Shown one piece after another: positions 24,896-37,697 of a stretch of 64,000 nucleotides of DNA. The stretch spans positions 8,370,001-8,434,000 of the forward strand of contig NC_059568.1 in assembly GCF_905220415.1 (NCBI RefSeq), read 5' to 3'. Position 1 is the stretch's first letter. Every line of letters starts with the position of its first letter. Origin of the DNA: Colias croceus (lineage: Eukaryota > Arthropoda > Insecta > Lepidoptera > Pieridae). The translations under genes were made by a program, and so were the position numbers. The notes under the pieces were generated by a model. That model ran no database searches, had not been told where the DNA came from, and worked only from the letters and a program-made list of their open reading frames with translations.

Positions 24896-26135
24896 ACATA
24901 AAAACCACATGCGATCAACAAAAACATATTACAATAATAATTTAGCTTTTTTTAGTTTTTCGACGTTATAATAAGGGTCAGATACTTCGTCCTTCTTTTT
25001 CTAATTACATATTCTTTGAGCCAGTTTCGGAACGCATTTCTAAGCGCAGCGCGGTGGCCTCATAGCGACTGTTTTTTGTGAACAGGCCTGAAAAGGTCTG
25101 AGCTTTTGTTTTCTGCCAGAATGCCACCATGTGCGGTCATTTTTGAAGGGACTGGGATGTATTTGATTTTATTAAAGACTAATATTCCTTTTTACATATA
25201 CATAAATAGAAGTACAAGGATGGCAAACCTATCTAATTTTAGTTCTGGTAAATAATAAACTTTTAATTGATAATGACGATCAATTGCCATGCGCATTGCG
25301 CATACCTGTATTATTGTGTACCTATAGACATACATATTCGTGATTAAGAACCGCCGACGCATAGCTGACGCAGACGCGTGCATTAGGTCATTCAATACTC
25401 GACTGTCCGATGCTGTCTGTCTCTCTCTTTCATAGCTGCATATTTGGTGGTCGGGCCCTTTGTGCATACGCTACCCTTAAAGCCTAATGAAGCCCATAAT
25501 ATGTTCTGCGGTGATAAATGCTGATATTGTTCCTTGTAGCACAGCTTGTAGGCTGTTTTAAATAAACAAATGAACAAAGTAAAGTTTTTAGCACAAAAAC
25601 AATTGGAAGTCATGTCACCGTGTGAACTTAAATTATTCAATTGAGAGGATTATATTTATATTATTAATTCCTTGGTATGTACTTACATAAATCAAATTAT
25701 TAAATTATTAAGAAGTTGAACAGTAAATAAATTATTGTTAAGTAGTAAAAATAAGTTGTTAATTGCTAAAATGAATAATGGCCGTAAAAGTAGATAAAAT
25801 AAGAGCCAAATGGTACTGTTTTGAAGGCTATATTAAATTTATATTGTATCATTCTAATTTCCTCTATTTTTCACACTCAGAATTAGGAACCAAATACATC
25901 GTAATTAAAATTTTAGCATTGCAATTAGAGGCCTCTATCTTTTTTATAAGTAATTAATATAAAACTTTTTATATATTTCTACCTAAGATTTCTACATATT
26001 GTGAACATATTTCAAAAATAAGATGAACAACACTTATAAAAATATTCAATTCTACAGAAATGTACATAAATACCTAATAATGTAAGTACGTTATTTTGAA
26101 TTGGAATTGGATGCCTTTAATCTATCTTTATTTAT

Positions 26136-26321
26136 CCATACTAATATTATAAATGCGAAAGTAACTCTGTCTGTCTGTCTGTCTGTTACTCAATCACGCC
26201 TAAACTATTGAACCAATTTGCATGAAATTTGGTATGGAGATATTTTGATACCCGAGAAAGGACATAGGCTACCTTTTATTGCGAAATATGTACCACGGGC
26301 GAAGCCGGGGCGGACCACTAG
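26136..26321 (+). repeat. common interspersed repeat tail (RTE-like), copy 1
   Basis: The copy runs from CATACTAATATTATAAATGC through a (GTCT)n tract and TTGCATGAAATTTGG to a GGGCGAAGCCGGGGCGG end with CTAGT. The same sequence occurs in reverse at 53,577-53,829, which proves it is repetitive within this window. I associate it with 3' ends of lepidopteran RTE-type LINEs, but no ORF is attached. Confidence 0.65.
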
Positions 26322-28680
26322 TGTTTATATAACTGTAATTATTTAATTATTATATTATACAAGTAGAAGCAATTTTCATATTATAGACAAAAGGACACGA
26401 TTATTATTTATAAAATTTATAAATAAGTGTTTCCCTCATCCCCTTTATTTCAAGAAGTCGCTGTAAAAACAGAAAATATAATACAACAAAAACAAACAAA
26501 TTACATAATAACTATTTTAAACATATACTGTAATCATTGCCTGACATTGTGGGTACTTAACTCCACAAAATAAAATAACACATGTCTAAAGATGTTCAGA
26601 TGGCCAATTATCTTAGTTTTCAAATGGCAGACATCTGTGGTTCACACGCCTAATTTTATTTTGATAGATAAATATGCTATATTTGACCTTGAAGCTCGTC
26701 TTTAAACATTTACTCATTTTTATTGTTAAAAAATATTTTGAATAATTAATAAAAGATTCCACATTGCCAATCAACATACCTACTCGATGATGTTGAGCAA
26801 ATAATTTTATTAGCAACGAGTTAATGAATATCATGAATGGTTTAAAAATAAACTTATAATAAAGTAGGTACACTTTTATCTATACTTTTGATTATTATTA
26901 AAGGCCAATAGAACAGGTCATATTGTGATAAACTATGTTAACTGTTAAAAATCGTGAATGTTGAATATTTATATTGTTCTATGTACTTAAGTACCTCTCT
27001 TTATAAAAATAATAGTTAAAAAGTTATAGATAAATTGAGAAATATAAATAAAATATACATATTAAAAATGATAGGTATATACAAGGTATATAGCTAAACA
27101 GATGAACTATGACATTGAAATCATGAAAACGTTCAAGACACGTGTTGGTCAAATATACACCGATCGCGATGGAAGAATATTTAAAAGTTATAAATATAAA
27201 TTCTAAGTTTCCTAACTACTTAGTAATCGTTTAATTTTAATAACGGCTTGATAACGCTGAACTAAATTTTTGTTAACACGGAAGCTTATACTGTACTAAA
27301 AACGTTTGGGCGGTACATCCATAATTTAAGATAGCAGAGGTCAAAGAACCTTCCTCAAAGGAGATGACGGCTGTGATATCGTCCTAATTCTTTAGTTCTT
27401 TACATAGGCCCCACGATAGTCATGTTAAAGCAGTGTTAATTTGTTTTGGCATACAAACGAATGCAAAAAAGAATTTAATCATACCTATTTAGTTTTAATT
27501 ATAATTATCATAACGTCATTATCATAACTCTTACGCCCGGATAATGGTTAGTGGAAAGCTTTTGGATGTTATTAATATTAATTACTTAACATCAGTCTCT
27601 TACATTGCTCGTTGTTGTTAAACCATCAGTTAACAAAAGATATATATATTATCTTTTGAATTATAGATACTTATACTTACTACAACTTCACGGACCATGG
27701 TAATCATTAGCGTTCGTGATATTAATTTGAGATTGACCTTTATACAAAATTACTATTAAATAAAACTTATTAACTATATTCAGACACTTTTGTAGATACA
27801 CAAGACGAAGTAATACCAAAAAAGTGATGATGATTCAGACACTTTTAGTTCGACTATATCTATCTGAAGGGGTGGTACGTACATACCAATCAAGGTGTAA
27901 AATGACCTGAGTCGTTTCACCCCTTTTAACAGCCCACCTCGGCTTGGCTTTTCTGACTAATTAATACGAACATTCAGCAAAACAATATATCTGAAAACTT
28001 AATATTTTTGGTAAGCAGTGATTTATTAATGGATTTTAATAATAATTTTAAATTCAAACCGATACTTTGAGTATTATAAAAAAATAGTTATGTATATTTC
28101 AAAGTTTATTAAAAAGTTCTGGTTTGATTTCAAAATTCTATCATTAGAAGAAAGCTACAATATTTTACGGGATTCGTGAGGATGGGTATATTTATTTTTG
28201 TTTTTACCCCTGATCCACTCGGTAGAGCCACGGCGAACAACTATTTATGTAGTAAATTACAAATTATCTTGTCCAAAGTAGGTATCTACATATAAAATTA
28301 AACAATAAAAGCAAATGTATAATAATTGGAAAGTAATGTACGAATTAAAATATATGTAAATGAAAAAATGTATATCCGTAGGAACCAAACATTACCCGCA
28401 ATGACTAACTAGCTTTAGCTACGGTATTTAAAACCTAGTTTAAATATCGTATATCAACTTAAAAAAGTAATCATATTAATATTTCCCTCAACCTTTTAAT
28501 ATATTAAACTAATTTAGTATAATAGCCGTGGATGAAAATGTACACGATAAAGGATAGTTGACAAGATAAATGGCGTTGCGAGTTTTTCCCAGAGGAGCGA
28601 AAGGGGCAGGCGACAGGTGACCAACGGGTTTCAGACCAGTTGCTGTTTGCGGCTGAAGCTGGTCGCCGGTTACCATCAAC

Positions 28681-31600
28681 ATGGACTCCAAGGTACCTTT
28701 CCTTTACTAAAGAAACTAGCTGCATTTTTATGTAGAGTTCTTACTCTCAGTAAGAAAGAAGAGTGTGATCCTTGGTACCATTCCTTTGTTCCAAAGCTTG
28801 GTTAACCACCCTGATACCATTTTGATGTTAAAGTAGAATTTTAAATGCTTGAATCTGGACTGAAGACGATTTAAAAAAGTTTAGTTTAAGTTTTTAGCAA
28901 ATATCATATCACAGTTTTAAGACTTGAAATATCTTCTGAAGTCATTAAATCTACCATATCTGTACCTCTAAATAATATGGTAATCGCTATTGATCAAATT
29001 AGATCGAACAACTTACTGAATATTGTCTCTTATTATAAACATGGCATTTTTATGGTAAATAAAAAACTTTAATTGACTTTAATATCCTCATCACAATCAG
29101 TTATTATTGTTTATCATATTTTATATCTAATATGTAAATTTTTTGCAGGGTAAAGAGAAAGGTATTCTCAAACTAGACCCTCGCCCAAAGATTATAATCG
29201 AGCCAAGATTGGTGTCGACTCCACAGGTATCGTAATCGTTCCTTACTTAATAGATTTTTTGAAGGATTTTCAGATTATGGTAGATATGATTTTTTCTCTA
29301 ATTATGTACTTTTATAGGATTAAATAAACAGACCCAGATTCTTGAATATTATTTTAATAACTGTAACTGCGTTCCAAATTTACTCAACAGCAATTGTAGG
29401 TAATATGGAACATAATTGTAGCTTTTTGTTATATTTGTTAGAATGGTTAGTGGCGATGGTTAGTGGTTACTGTATCACATGTAAAAATGGCTTTTATTAA
29501 AATTACTTTGTAAAGGGAATCGATCCACTATACAAAATATGTATCTATAGCACAGTATAAAAACGCGTTATTTACGAACACTGTAATAAAGCCCGGTGTA
29601 ATAGTACCTATATGTAATTACAGGCCAAATCGGGGCACGGCCTTGCGGACACCGAACCTCAATTATTAACGAAACAAAATGTTCTTAACATACACTATCC
29701 AAAATTCACCGAACAGTTTCACACTAGTAATTAGACATTGTTATTTACAAAAATATTGTTTACTAGAATAATAGTGTACATTTAAAAGCAGTTTAATCTT
29801 TTAACGATGTTAAATAAATAAATGTGTGCATATTATTTTGTTTGTTTTGTTATTAACGCTTAGGTTGCATGCTCGTACTTGAAATATATGCAATTTATGG
29901 TTCTATTTTATAAAAATACCAAATTATACATGACAATATGTTAGTCATCATATCTATGACACATTTATTAGGTATTCTTTTTTTCGGTGTTCAATTTCTA
30001 AATGGATTTTAGCTGTTTTCATTAATGATACGTTTTATACTTCTTATCTAAAAAAAACATTAATTACAAATTAGATAGTGTTGTTACAGCTAGTAGATAC
30101 CCAGCGAAAAATCGCTTCTTAATTATAACGCTAGGTGCCGTCTTTGATGGAGGCTCTTGTTAATGGAATGAGAACATAGGGCTGTGACATTGTACATATT
30201 AAAATTTAATTAACGGATAAAATAATTTCACAGTATCGTCAGTTTAAAATTTTGATCATTTTTGTACTTGCTCATTTAATGTTAGCATGACTGTGTGTGA
30301 TAGTTTTATTATATAATATATTCGTTGGATTAAGACATTGTAACATAAGTTAAAGTTATTAGTCTACTTATATTTCAATGCAAATACTAAAATATCGCGT
30401 TTAATTTTATTTGTATGTAATTTTGTTGGCATAATATTGCAATAAAAGAAGTTACGAATAAAATAATATAATTAATTATGATGTAACAACCCTAAACGAA
30501 ATAATTAATCAGAGTCAATGATTGGCTGGCACTCATTGGCGGACATACTGACTGACTGTTCCCTGTCACGAGAAACTAAGGCGTGGATCCTACATAATAG
30601 TATATATTATTATAAATACAAAAGGAAAATTACTTACGTATTCACAAAAAAAACAGAATATATCAGGTAAACTTTGAAATTTCGCTAACCAAGATCTATC
30701 GAATATCGTTATTCGAATTCGTGATAGATTATTACCTACTACTAATTCGGAAGGTCACATCTACAAACTTATTCCTTCCATACTTTATTGTGTAATTAAG
30801 CTTTTTATTCAGATTAGATTAAAAAAATACACTAAAATGACTTTCGCGAAATGTAGGTTCACTTTCAGCTCTGAATCCTGGTTTGTCTTTACTATAGTCC
30901 ATAGATTCATTGGTACAGAATGTAGAGAGATAGAGCCCATTAATTTTAACAATTCTCTATTACGGTTTAATTATTTTATAATAATTAAATATTCAAAACA
31001 TATTAAACAATAATTTATTCTACAACCAAAAAAATAAATGTACTTAGTAGTATTTGATTTCAAAAGTATAATAGGTATATACTTTTGGTATAAAAACCTT
31101 ACTTCCGTATCGAAGAGAAAGAAAACAACGATTTTAACGAATTAATTTCTACCTGTATACGTGACACAGATCTATTAAACAGGAACGACTACGCAAAACA
31201 CCTAAATAGGGTAATAAATTGTTTAATTTATTGTTCATTCCATAACGAAGTGTGCTTTTTTCTTTGATTCCCAATCGCGCAGTCCTACTGCCGGCGTCCT
31301 GTGGTGAAGTTGCTTGCAATGTAACTTACGGAGCCGGTATGGTTCACATTGTTTTCGGTCAAAGTGATATGTTACAATTAAAATACAAGTATTAAAAAAT
31401 ATGACTAGCAACAGCACAAATGACCTTTGAATTGTTTGCTGAAGATAAGTAATGAAATGGCGCATTAATTGCACTGCAAATTAAAGTGTTTCGTTTAGTG
31501 CCTTTGATAAATATGGGGAAATGTGCTAAGAATATTTATGTGGCATATGACGTACTCGTTTCCAATTAATTTTGCTAGATACGAATTTTATTTTCTTTAT

Positions 31601-32984
31601 TGCATAAAAGCATGAAAATTGTGTGTCAAATTGTAACGAAGATTTTACTTTACATTCAATCTTTATACCTTAACAAATCGCAGCAACTAAGAGGAGCATT
31701 ATTGTTTGATTTCTCATTATTACTTAGGGTTCCTGCGATCGACCTCCGTGTTCACCTCAGCCGTCGATAGACCGCCTGTCCGTGACGTGGGCGGATCCAG
31801 ACTCCAGCATGACATCTCCGGGAGTAAATCTGTTTCACCTGCCCTCAGAAACACCTGTAAGCAGCGACGTCAAGTTTTCTTCGGCTGGAGGTTTGTATAC
31901 AAAATCTATATGCATAGAGGTTTTATATGAATTTACCTTCGTACAACCTTTATATTTTAATATAATTATAATTAATTGTATGTAGATTTTTTAAAATTAC
32001 TGGTTACCTACTTTCAAAATTTATGTTTTAATATTACAAATGTTGCGATTGTTGATTTAATGCGATGTTTTTACTAATGATTTTACACGCGATTTTACTA
32101 CTTTGAATTATGAGTTCATAGCAAATATCGTTATAAAGTTGGTATCTACAAATTGAACCTTTCGATTCTTATATCTATCTATAATATATAGATATAAGAG
32201 TCGAAAGGAATATCTATCTATAATCCGGATAGACGTATCATTGATTTTACGGGATATGCAAAAGAAAATAAAAAATCTAATAATTATTTTCGTAATAAAT
32301 GTAGAATAGGTACTACATATAAGTATTTTGTAGTTTGTAAAAAGCAGTTAATCCTGGTTTGAGGGAATGTTTCAAGCACTTAGTATTTTAGTAAAATATT
32401 ACCTATATCTTTTAGATGTTTCGGAAGATGAAGATTACTCGGCTAGTTTGAGCGCGGTGTTACGGCAACGCCGCGCGAGCGTGCGGCGATCTCGGAAAGG
32501 CCGAACTAGGCGACCCTCGTCACCGTTCCTGCCTGAAGACAATCGTTCTAGACGTAGATCTTCAGTTTTTACCACTAGTTCCGGAGAGTAAGCTATATGC
32601 AAAGCCTAATAATTCAATTGTCCGTTTTTTTATACTGCAAATAACAATTTTTGTTCGCAGCACAGCAATATCGATTGATGAGACTCCAGCTATGACCCAA
32701 GAGCAAATTTTCGAGAACATACATCTTCATAAAGAAGTGTTAACGTCCGTAAAACAGCAACCATTAGGCATGCGACGCAAATTAAAAATTGTTCATCAAG
32801 TAAGTACCATTATAAGATTCATGGTTAACTATAAAACTATCGAATAAAAATTTACCATTTTCATTGTCATAATATATAGGCAAAAGCTTACATCAAGCGG
32901 CACGAGGGCCAGCTACAAGAACGATTAGCACAATCGAAATGCACAAAGGACATATACGCAAGATTTAGTATTCTCTTAGCGACT
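28681..32984 (+). other. Tmc: Tmc exons 1-6: cytoplasmic N terminus
   Basis: The exons are 28681-28692, 29149-29226, 31728-31890, 32416-32587, 32661-32799 and 32880-32984. They encode about 223 residues before the first membrane segment. These include an acidic patch (DVSEDEDYS), an Arg-rich patch (RQRRASVRRSRKGRTRR) and SRRRSSVF, which looks like a basic phosphosite region. For exon 3 the donor at 31,891 is needed: the earlier GT at 31,857 would shift exon 4 into a frame with an early stop. Exons 1 and 2 rest on phase and splice sites only. Confidence 0.8.
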
Positions 32985-35900
32985 GTAAGTCATTATTTGA
33001 ACATATTATAGTCGGTACGATTACGATATTCATAAATATTTTACTGCAATATATCTTTATTATATTTTAAGAAATGGCAGCAACTGAAAAGAGAAGCCGC
33101 AAATACTTCTAATTTGTTGATACCCTGGGAACTGCGTATAAAAGAAATTGAATCACACTTTGGATCAGTGGTCGCTTCTTATTTCACGTTTCTAAGGTGG
33201 CTGTTTTGGGTCAACTTAGTTATCGGTTTCATATTACTGGTTTTCGTAATTGTGCCAGAGGTGAAGTATCGCTTTACATCGGTTACCCATAGTTAATATT
33301 TGTACGTTAATCATTTTGACTAATTTTTATTTCTGTTTACATTTTTAGTACCTCACAGCAAACCCTGTACAAGATGGGGAAAGAAAGATAATTATGGAGG
33401 AGGAACGCCGCAATGCCACAAATCTTTTAACTTTATGGGAATTCGATGGTGTTTTTAAATATTCTCCGATATTTTACGGCTATTATAGTAACGTAGAACG
33501 ATCAGAATACAAAATGCCATTAGCTTATTTTCTGACGGGCTTGGTGGTCTATGTATATAGTTTCGTCGCTATATTGAGGAAGTAAGATATATTTAGAATT
33601 TATAAAGACACAGTGCAACGTCCTTTGAAATATCGTTGTTTGTAAATAATCACAGTATTACCTAAACAACAATAAAATGTTTAATGCAGTTTTAAATAAC
33701 TGTTGTAAAACACATTATACATTCGCAGAATGGCGGAAAATTCACGCATGTCAAAACTATCGGAAAAAGAAGATGAGTGTATATTCTCGTGGAAGCTATT
33801 TACCGGTTGGGACTTTATGATTGGAAATGCAGAAACAGCGCATAATAGGATTGCTTCAGTCATTTTAGGTTTTAAAGAGGCGTTACTGGAAGAAGCAGAA
33901 AAAAAGAAAAATTTGGGAAAGTAAGAAGCGTGACTGTACATATTATAGAATAAATGGTTGACATTTTGTTAAAGATTTTAAATCGATTAAAGTCTAAACT
34001 TTCGTACTCTTTAACAGGTAGTTTATGTAATAAATACTAATTATTTATTTAATTTTAGTTGGCGAATTATTTCCCTAAGGGCAATAGTAAATATTTGCGT
34101 AGTAATTCTCTTAATAGTATCAGCATTTGCTGTAGTTACTGTAGTGTCGCGCTCTGACGATATTGACAAATCACCCAGTTGGTGGCGTGAAAATGAAACA
34201 ACTACTGTGGTAACTGTTATATCCATTACATTTCCGATATTTTTTGAACTATTGGGCTTTTTAGAACATTACCACCCCCGAAAACAGCTAAGATTACAAT
34301 TAGCCAGGTAAGCGTAAAATAAGAAATTAAATAATTATTACACTTATTCGTAAAATAATACATTTTCTATTTTCAGAATTATGCTGTTAAACTTGCTCAA
34401 CTTATATTCTTTAATATTTGCTTTGTTTAGCAAAATAGAAGGTATGAGCGGGGCATTAGTAAAATTACAGCCACAGCTCAATATGAATGATTCTGCTCCG
34501 TTTGCAAATAACCTAAATATGGATGAACTATCAACTACTCGTATTCCTACTAAGTGCCTTGAAATTTCTATTCCGTGTCTTCCTTGCCATATGATGACAC
34601 TTCCAATAGCAAATGACATAATAAAAGAATTTAATGCTATTGAAACCACACCAATTTACAATACACCCAAGCTTATGTCTTTAATACAAGAAATGGAAAA
34701 TAATATTAATTTTTATAATAATGATGAAATACAAGAGACCACTGTCATTAGTGTTTTACAAAAAGAATTAGAGCGACTTAGAAATTTAAATGGAGGAGAT
34801 GACACTGATGAAAATGAATCTGACGCTGAAGAAGATCACGCTGATGACTACGAATTTTACGATACAAGCATCGACGTATCGGAATCTACGACAGTTTCTG
34901 ACTCACCTACAGATATCATAAGTACTGAGGAAATATTTACAGGCTCCGCTTCTACTGAATTTGAAAATCAATCGGATCTAACAGTTAGTGACACTACGAC
35001 TGAAAGTTACTTCTCAAATACAATACAAAGTACGAATAGTGAATCAAATACAGAAAACACTTATTCTTCATCACAAAGTACTTCCAACACCGAATTCACA
35101 TTGCATACTTCATCAGAGACAGTTTTCCAATCTACCGAATCTAAAGATATCACAACGCTATTTCAATATATTTTTACTACAGACAGCAGTAACACATATG
35201 ACGCAGGAACAGAAGATGTTAATCCAACTGAAAAAACTACGTTGTATCCAAATAATACTACACTTGAATATTTTTCAAACAATGCTAAAATGTGTCCAAA
35301 TATATCATTTAATTGCTCAATTGATTGTGGAGGAAATGATATTACTCAAATATTTTTTATATCGAATTGTGCGGTTGTAGATATAAAATGCTTTGTGACT
35401 CAATGTGTTACAATACCATCAGAAAGTAAAAGCTTTTCCAATGAAACGTTACATGATACAGTATACTATGATAAACACAAACGAAAAATGTACAATTTAA
35501 CAGTGACAACGAGAAAAAAATTACTGAAGTTATGTTGGGAAACTATGTTTGGACAAGAATTAGTAAAATTAACAATGATGGACTTGGTAAAATATAATTT
35601 AATTAATAAGTATTTACTATTGGACACAAGTAATATAACAGTTATTTGAAAGAAGTCTTTTCTTTTTAGGTATTTGTTCTGTTGGGAACCCTTTTCATGG
35701 ATTTTTTTCGAGCACTTTTTGTAAGATATATGAATAAATGTTGTTGTTGGGATTTAGAAAAAAAGTTCCCTGAATACGGTGATTTTAAAATTGCAGAAAA
35801 TATTTTACATCTAATCAACAATCAAGGCATGGTTTGGATGGGCATGTTCTTTTCACCAGGACTTGTAGTTCTTAACGTATTCAAATTAATGATAATGATG

Positions 35901-37370
35901 TATCTTCGATCTTGGGCAGTAATGACCTGTAATGTGCCGCATGAAGTTGTATTTAGAGTTTCTAAAAGCAATAATTTCTACTTAGCTTTATTGTTAACAA
36001 TGCTGTTTCTATGTGTTCTGCCCGTTGGTTATACTATTGTGTGGGTTAAACCATCATGGCATTGTGGGCCCTTTTCAGAATATGATAAAATTTATAAGAT
36101 ATTAACAACAAACATATACAAAATCCTTCCGGAAACACTTAACTTTGCATTGGAATACATTGCTTCACCAGCTATTGTGATACCGTTGCTAGTGCTGCTC
36201 ATATTAATAATATATTACCTAACATCTCTCACGAACTCACTGAGAGAGGCTAATAATGACTTAAAGGTAAAATAATATATATTATTTAAGAAGGCTTATG
36301 TTATATAAATTAACAAGTTCATTAGGTTACAAAACGATGATTTTGTTTTTGTTTTCGGCTATTTAGTTGATACGTTTTTTTTAATGTAATTTTTAACTCC
36401 AGATACAACTCCGAAGGGAGAGAACGGAGGAAAGACGAAAAATGTTTCAATTAGCTGATACAAGAAGACGAACTGGATCATCATCTATTGATAATACTCC
36501 ATTTGGGAGATGGAAAAAGGCATTACCTTCACTTCCAATAAGTAAATCAATTGATTCCGATGATCGTAAAACTACCATGGGTGAAATGGATATAAAGGCA
36601 CCAGAAAAAATTAAACGAAGTATATAAATAGTGAATTAATAGAAAATATATAATGTAAAAGCAAATTTTTAATCAAATTATTTCATTAAATTTCAGGAGG
36701 AATATTTGCTAAAATAGTTGGACTAGCTTTGGACAAAAAAATTCCTACTAAAGAACCATCTGATATTTTACCATCAACAAACAATGACGACGAAACTGAT
36801 ACTGATTTTCATGAATCGTTGCCTAAAGAAATACTAAAGATGAAAGACATCATAGCGACAAAAAAAAGGGAACACAATATTAAAAGAAATGCAGTAGATT
36901 TTACAATGAATATAAAAAACAACGTGACTGATGATAAGAACTCTAAACAAGCTGTTGAAAAAAGTATAAAAACAAATGGAAATAAAGAAGATAACACTAA
37001 AACTGATGTTAAAAGTGCTAACTTTAATGCAGACAAGAAACTTCATAGAAAACAAACGTCGGAGTCGAGCAACCAATCCAAACAATCTGATTCAATCAGT
37101 TCAGTTATACCAGTTATAACAATAAGCACAACCGAAAGTGATGAAGAAATTATACAGAATTCAAATATTACTGAAAACAAAGAGAAAACACAAGAAATTA
37201 ACCCTGAAAACAAATCGCGTGCTCAAAAAGACCAATTAAGAAAAACAAAAAACAGTTCAGATTTGAAATCATTACAAAGACAAAGTAGTTTTGAGAGCAT
37301 ACACGAAAACAAAATAACTACTAATGATAAATTTGATAAAGGAGGACATAAATATCAATACTCTCTTTAA
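28681..37370 (+). CDS. Tmc: transmembrane channel-like protein (Tmc, TMC1/2/3 group), complete, 14 exons
   Basis: TMC proteins are membrane channel or scaffold subunits of mechanosensory transduction; the fly and nematode members act in sensory neurons. Fourteen exons join in phase to 1,409 residues. Nine hydrophobic segments are clear (the family has ten), and the family signature CWETMFGQELVKLTMMDL sits just before TM6. KEIESHFGSVVASYF and MPLAYFLTGL are of TMC1/2/3 type, not TMC4-8 type. The start is the 12-nt exon 28681-28692 (ATG GAC TCC AAG, then GTACCT), in phase with the next exon. This start is inferred, and it gives ATCAACATGG context. The stop is at 37,368-37,370. An unusual loop of about 355 residues lies between TM5 and TM6. 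Exons are listed in the domain entries. Confidence 0.93.
32158..32208. repeat. short hairpin in Tmc intron 3
   Basis: The arms 32,158-32,178 and 32,188-32,208 are 21 bp, complementary with one mismatch, around a 9-nt loop (CTTTCGATTCTTATATCTAT on the left arm). It lies in the intron between Tmc exons 3 and 4. A related TATCTATCTATA stretch follows at once. It is too short and A/T-rich to call a microRNA precursor. Confidence 0.55.
33072..34376 (+). other. Tmc: Tmc exons 7-10: TM1 to TM4
   Basis: The exons are 33072-33260, 33349-33581, 33729-33920 and 34059-34307. TM1 is near residues 264-284 (FWVNLVIGFILLVFVIV), TM2 near 342-361 (LTGLVVYVYSFVAIL), TM3 near 433-456 and TM4 near 475-497. The stretch MAENSRMSK, then FSWKLFTGWDFMIGN and KEALLEEAEKKKN, is the well-conserved intracellular TM2-TM3 loop of TMC1/2-type proteins. 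FLEHYHPRKQLRLQLAR leads into TM5. Confidence 0.93.
34377..35586 (+). other. Tmc: Tmc exon 11: TM5, giant Ser/Thr-rich loop and CWET motif
   Basis: One 1,210-nt exon encodes TM5 (LLNLYSLIFALF), then a loop of about 355 residues, then LCWETMFGQELVKLTMMDL. With the N terminus cytoplasmic, five preceding membrane passes place the loop outside the cell. It has a CLEISIPCLPC segment, a coiled stretch, an acidic run (DDTDENESDAEED), a mucin-like Ser/Thr-rich tract (about 34,853-35,290), and near its end a Cys-rich part with NCSIDCGGND and FVTQC. Many N-glycosylation sequons (NES, NQS, NTT, NIS, NCS, NET, NLT) are visible. An in-frame stop lies 61 nt past the donor at 35,587. Confidence 0.9.
35670..37370 (+). 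other. Tmc: Tmc exons 12-14: TM6 onward and cytoplasmic tail
   Basis: The exons are 35670-36266, 36403-36619 and 36697-37370. Exon 12 completes TM6 (FVLLGTLFMDFFRALFVRYM) and holds the later segments, including MGMFFSPGLVVLNVFKLMIM, the segment ending VLPVGYTIVWVKPSWHCGPF, and AIVIPLLVLLILIIYYL. Exons 13-14 give a tail of about 296 residues: first LRRERTEERRKMFQLADTRR, then a Lys/Asn/Glu/Ser-rich, probably disordered stretch ending GGHKYQYSL. The split codon A plus GA (Arg) at the exon 13/14 join keeps frame. Confidence 0.9.
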
Positions 37371-37407
37371 ATTTCGACGTAAAATCTAGGCACTTAGCTA
37401 TCACAGA

Positions 37408-37413
37408 AATAAA
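37408..37413 (+). terminator. probable polyadenylation signal of Tmc
   Basis: AATAAA lies 38 nt past the Tmc stop codon, and an overlapping second copy follows in AAATAAATAAAT. It is the first AATAAA after the stop codon and is followed by T/G-rich sequence. This would give a very short 3' UTR. Confidence 0.5.
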
Positions 37414-37697
37414 TAAATATCAAGTGATTTCTCTTTTCTCCAATTCTTTATTTCTTAATAATAGAAATAAAAAATGTTAACAGAAGATCGATAGTATTTC
37501 TTGTATTCCCTATTTTTTTTTCATTTTTATAGTTTATTACAAACATCTATCTGGGTAGCTGTAAAATACTCGAGTTTTAATTTTTAAACTCTTCTGAAAT
37601 GCCTTGACTGTCATTAAAAAAAATTAATATTGGGTAGGTTAAAATTAGATAGAAGTCACTTTTAGATCACTAAGCGTTATCGCTTATATTCTAAGAG

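Larger units (their letters stand above)
24320..28680. other. spacer between LanB2 and Tmc, repeats only
   Basis: This region separates the LanB2 start from the Tmc start codon; the two genes diverge. It holds repeat-like stretches at 24,741-24,895 and 26,136-26,321 and otherwise A/T-rich sequence. I find no coding exon and no RNA gene. Promoters of both genes should lie at its edges. I see no clear TATA box at either, and the only motif worth noting is TACGTCA near 24,325, upstream of LanB2. Confidence 0.55.

Noticed and set aside
25192..25640. Possible small gene from overlapping 80-90-codon frames
   Set aside because: The frames overlap out of phase, lack domains and fall in repeat-like sequence between LanB2 and Tmc.
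31728..31856. Tmc exon 3 ending at the GTAAGC donor at 31,857
   Set aside because: It ends in phase 0, which forces the next exon into a frame with an early stop. The donor at 31,891 gives a Gly-Asp join and an open frame.
33681..34226. Antisense open frames over Tmc exons 9-10
   Set aside because: They mirror conserved coding sequence on the other strand and lack start context and homology.
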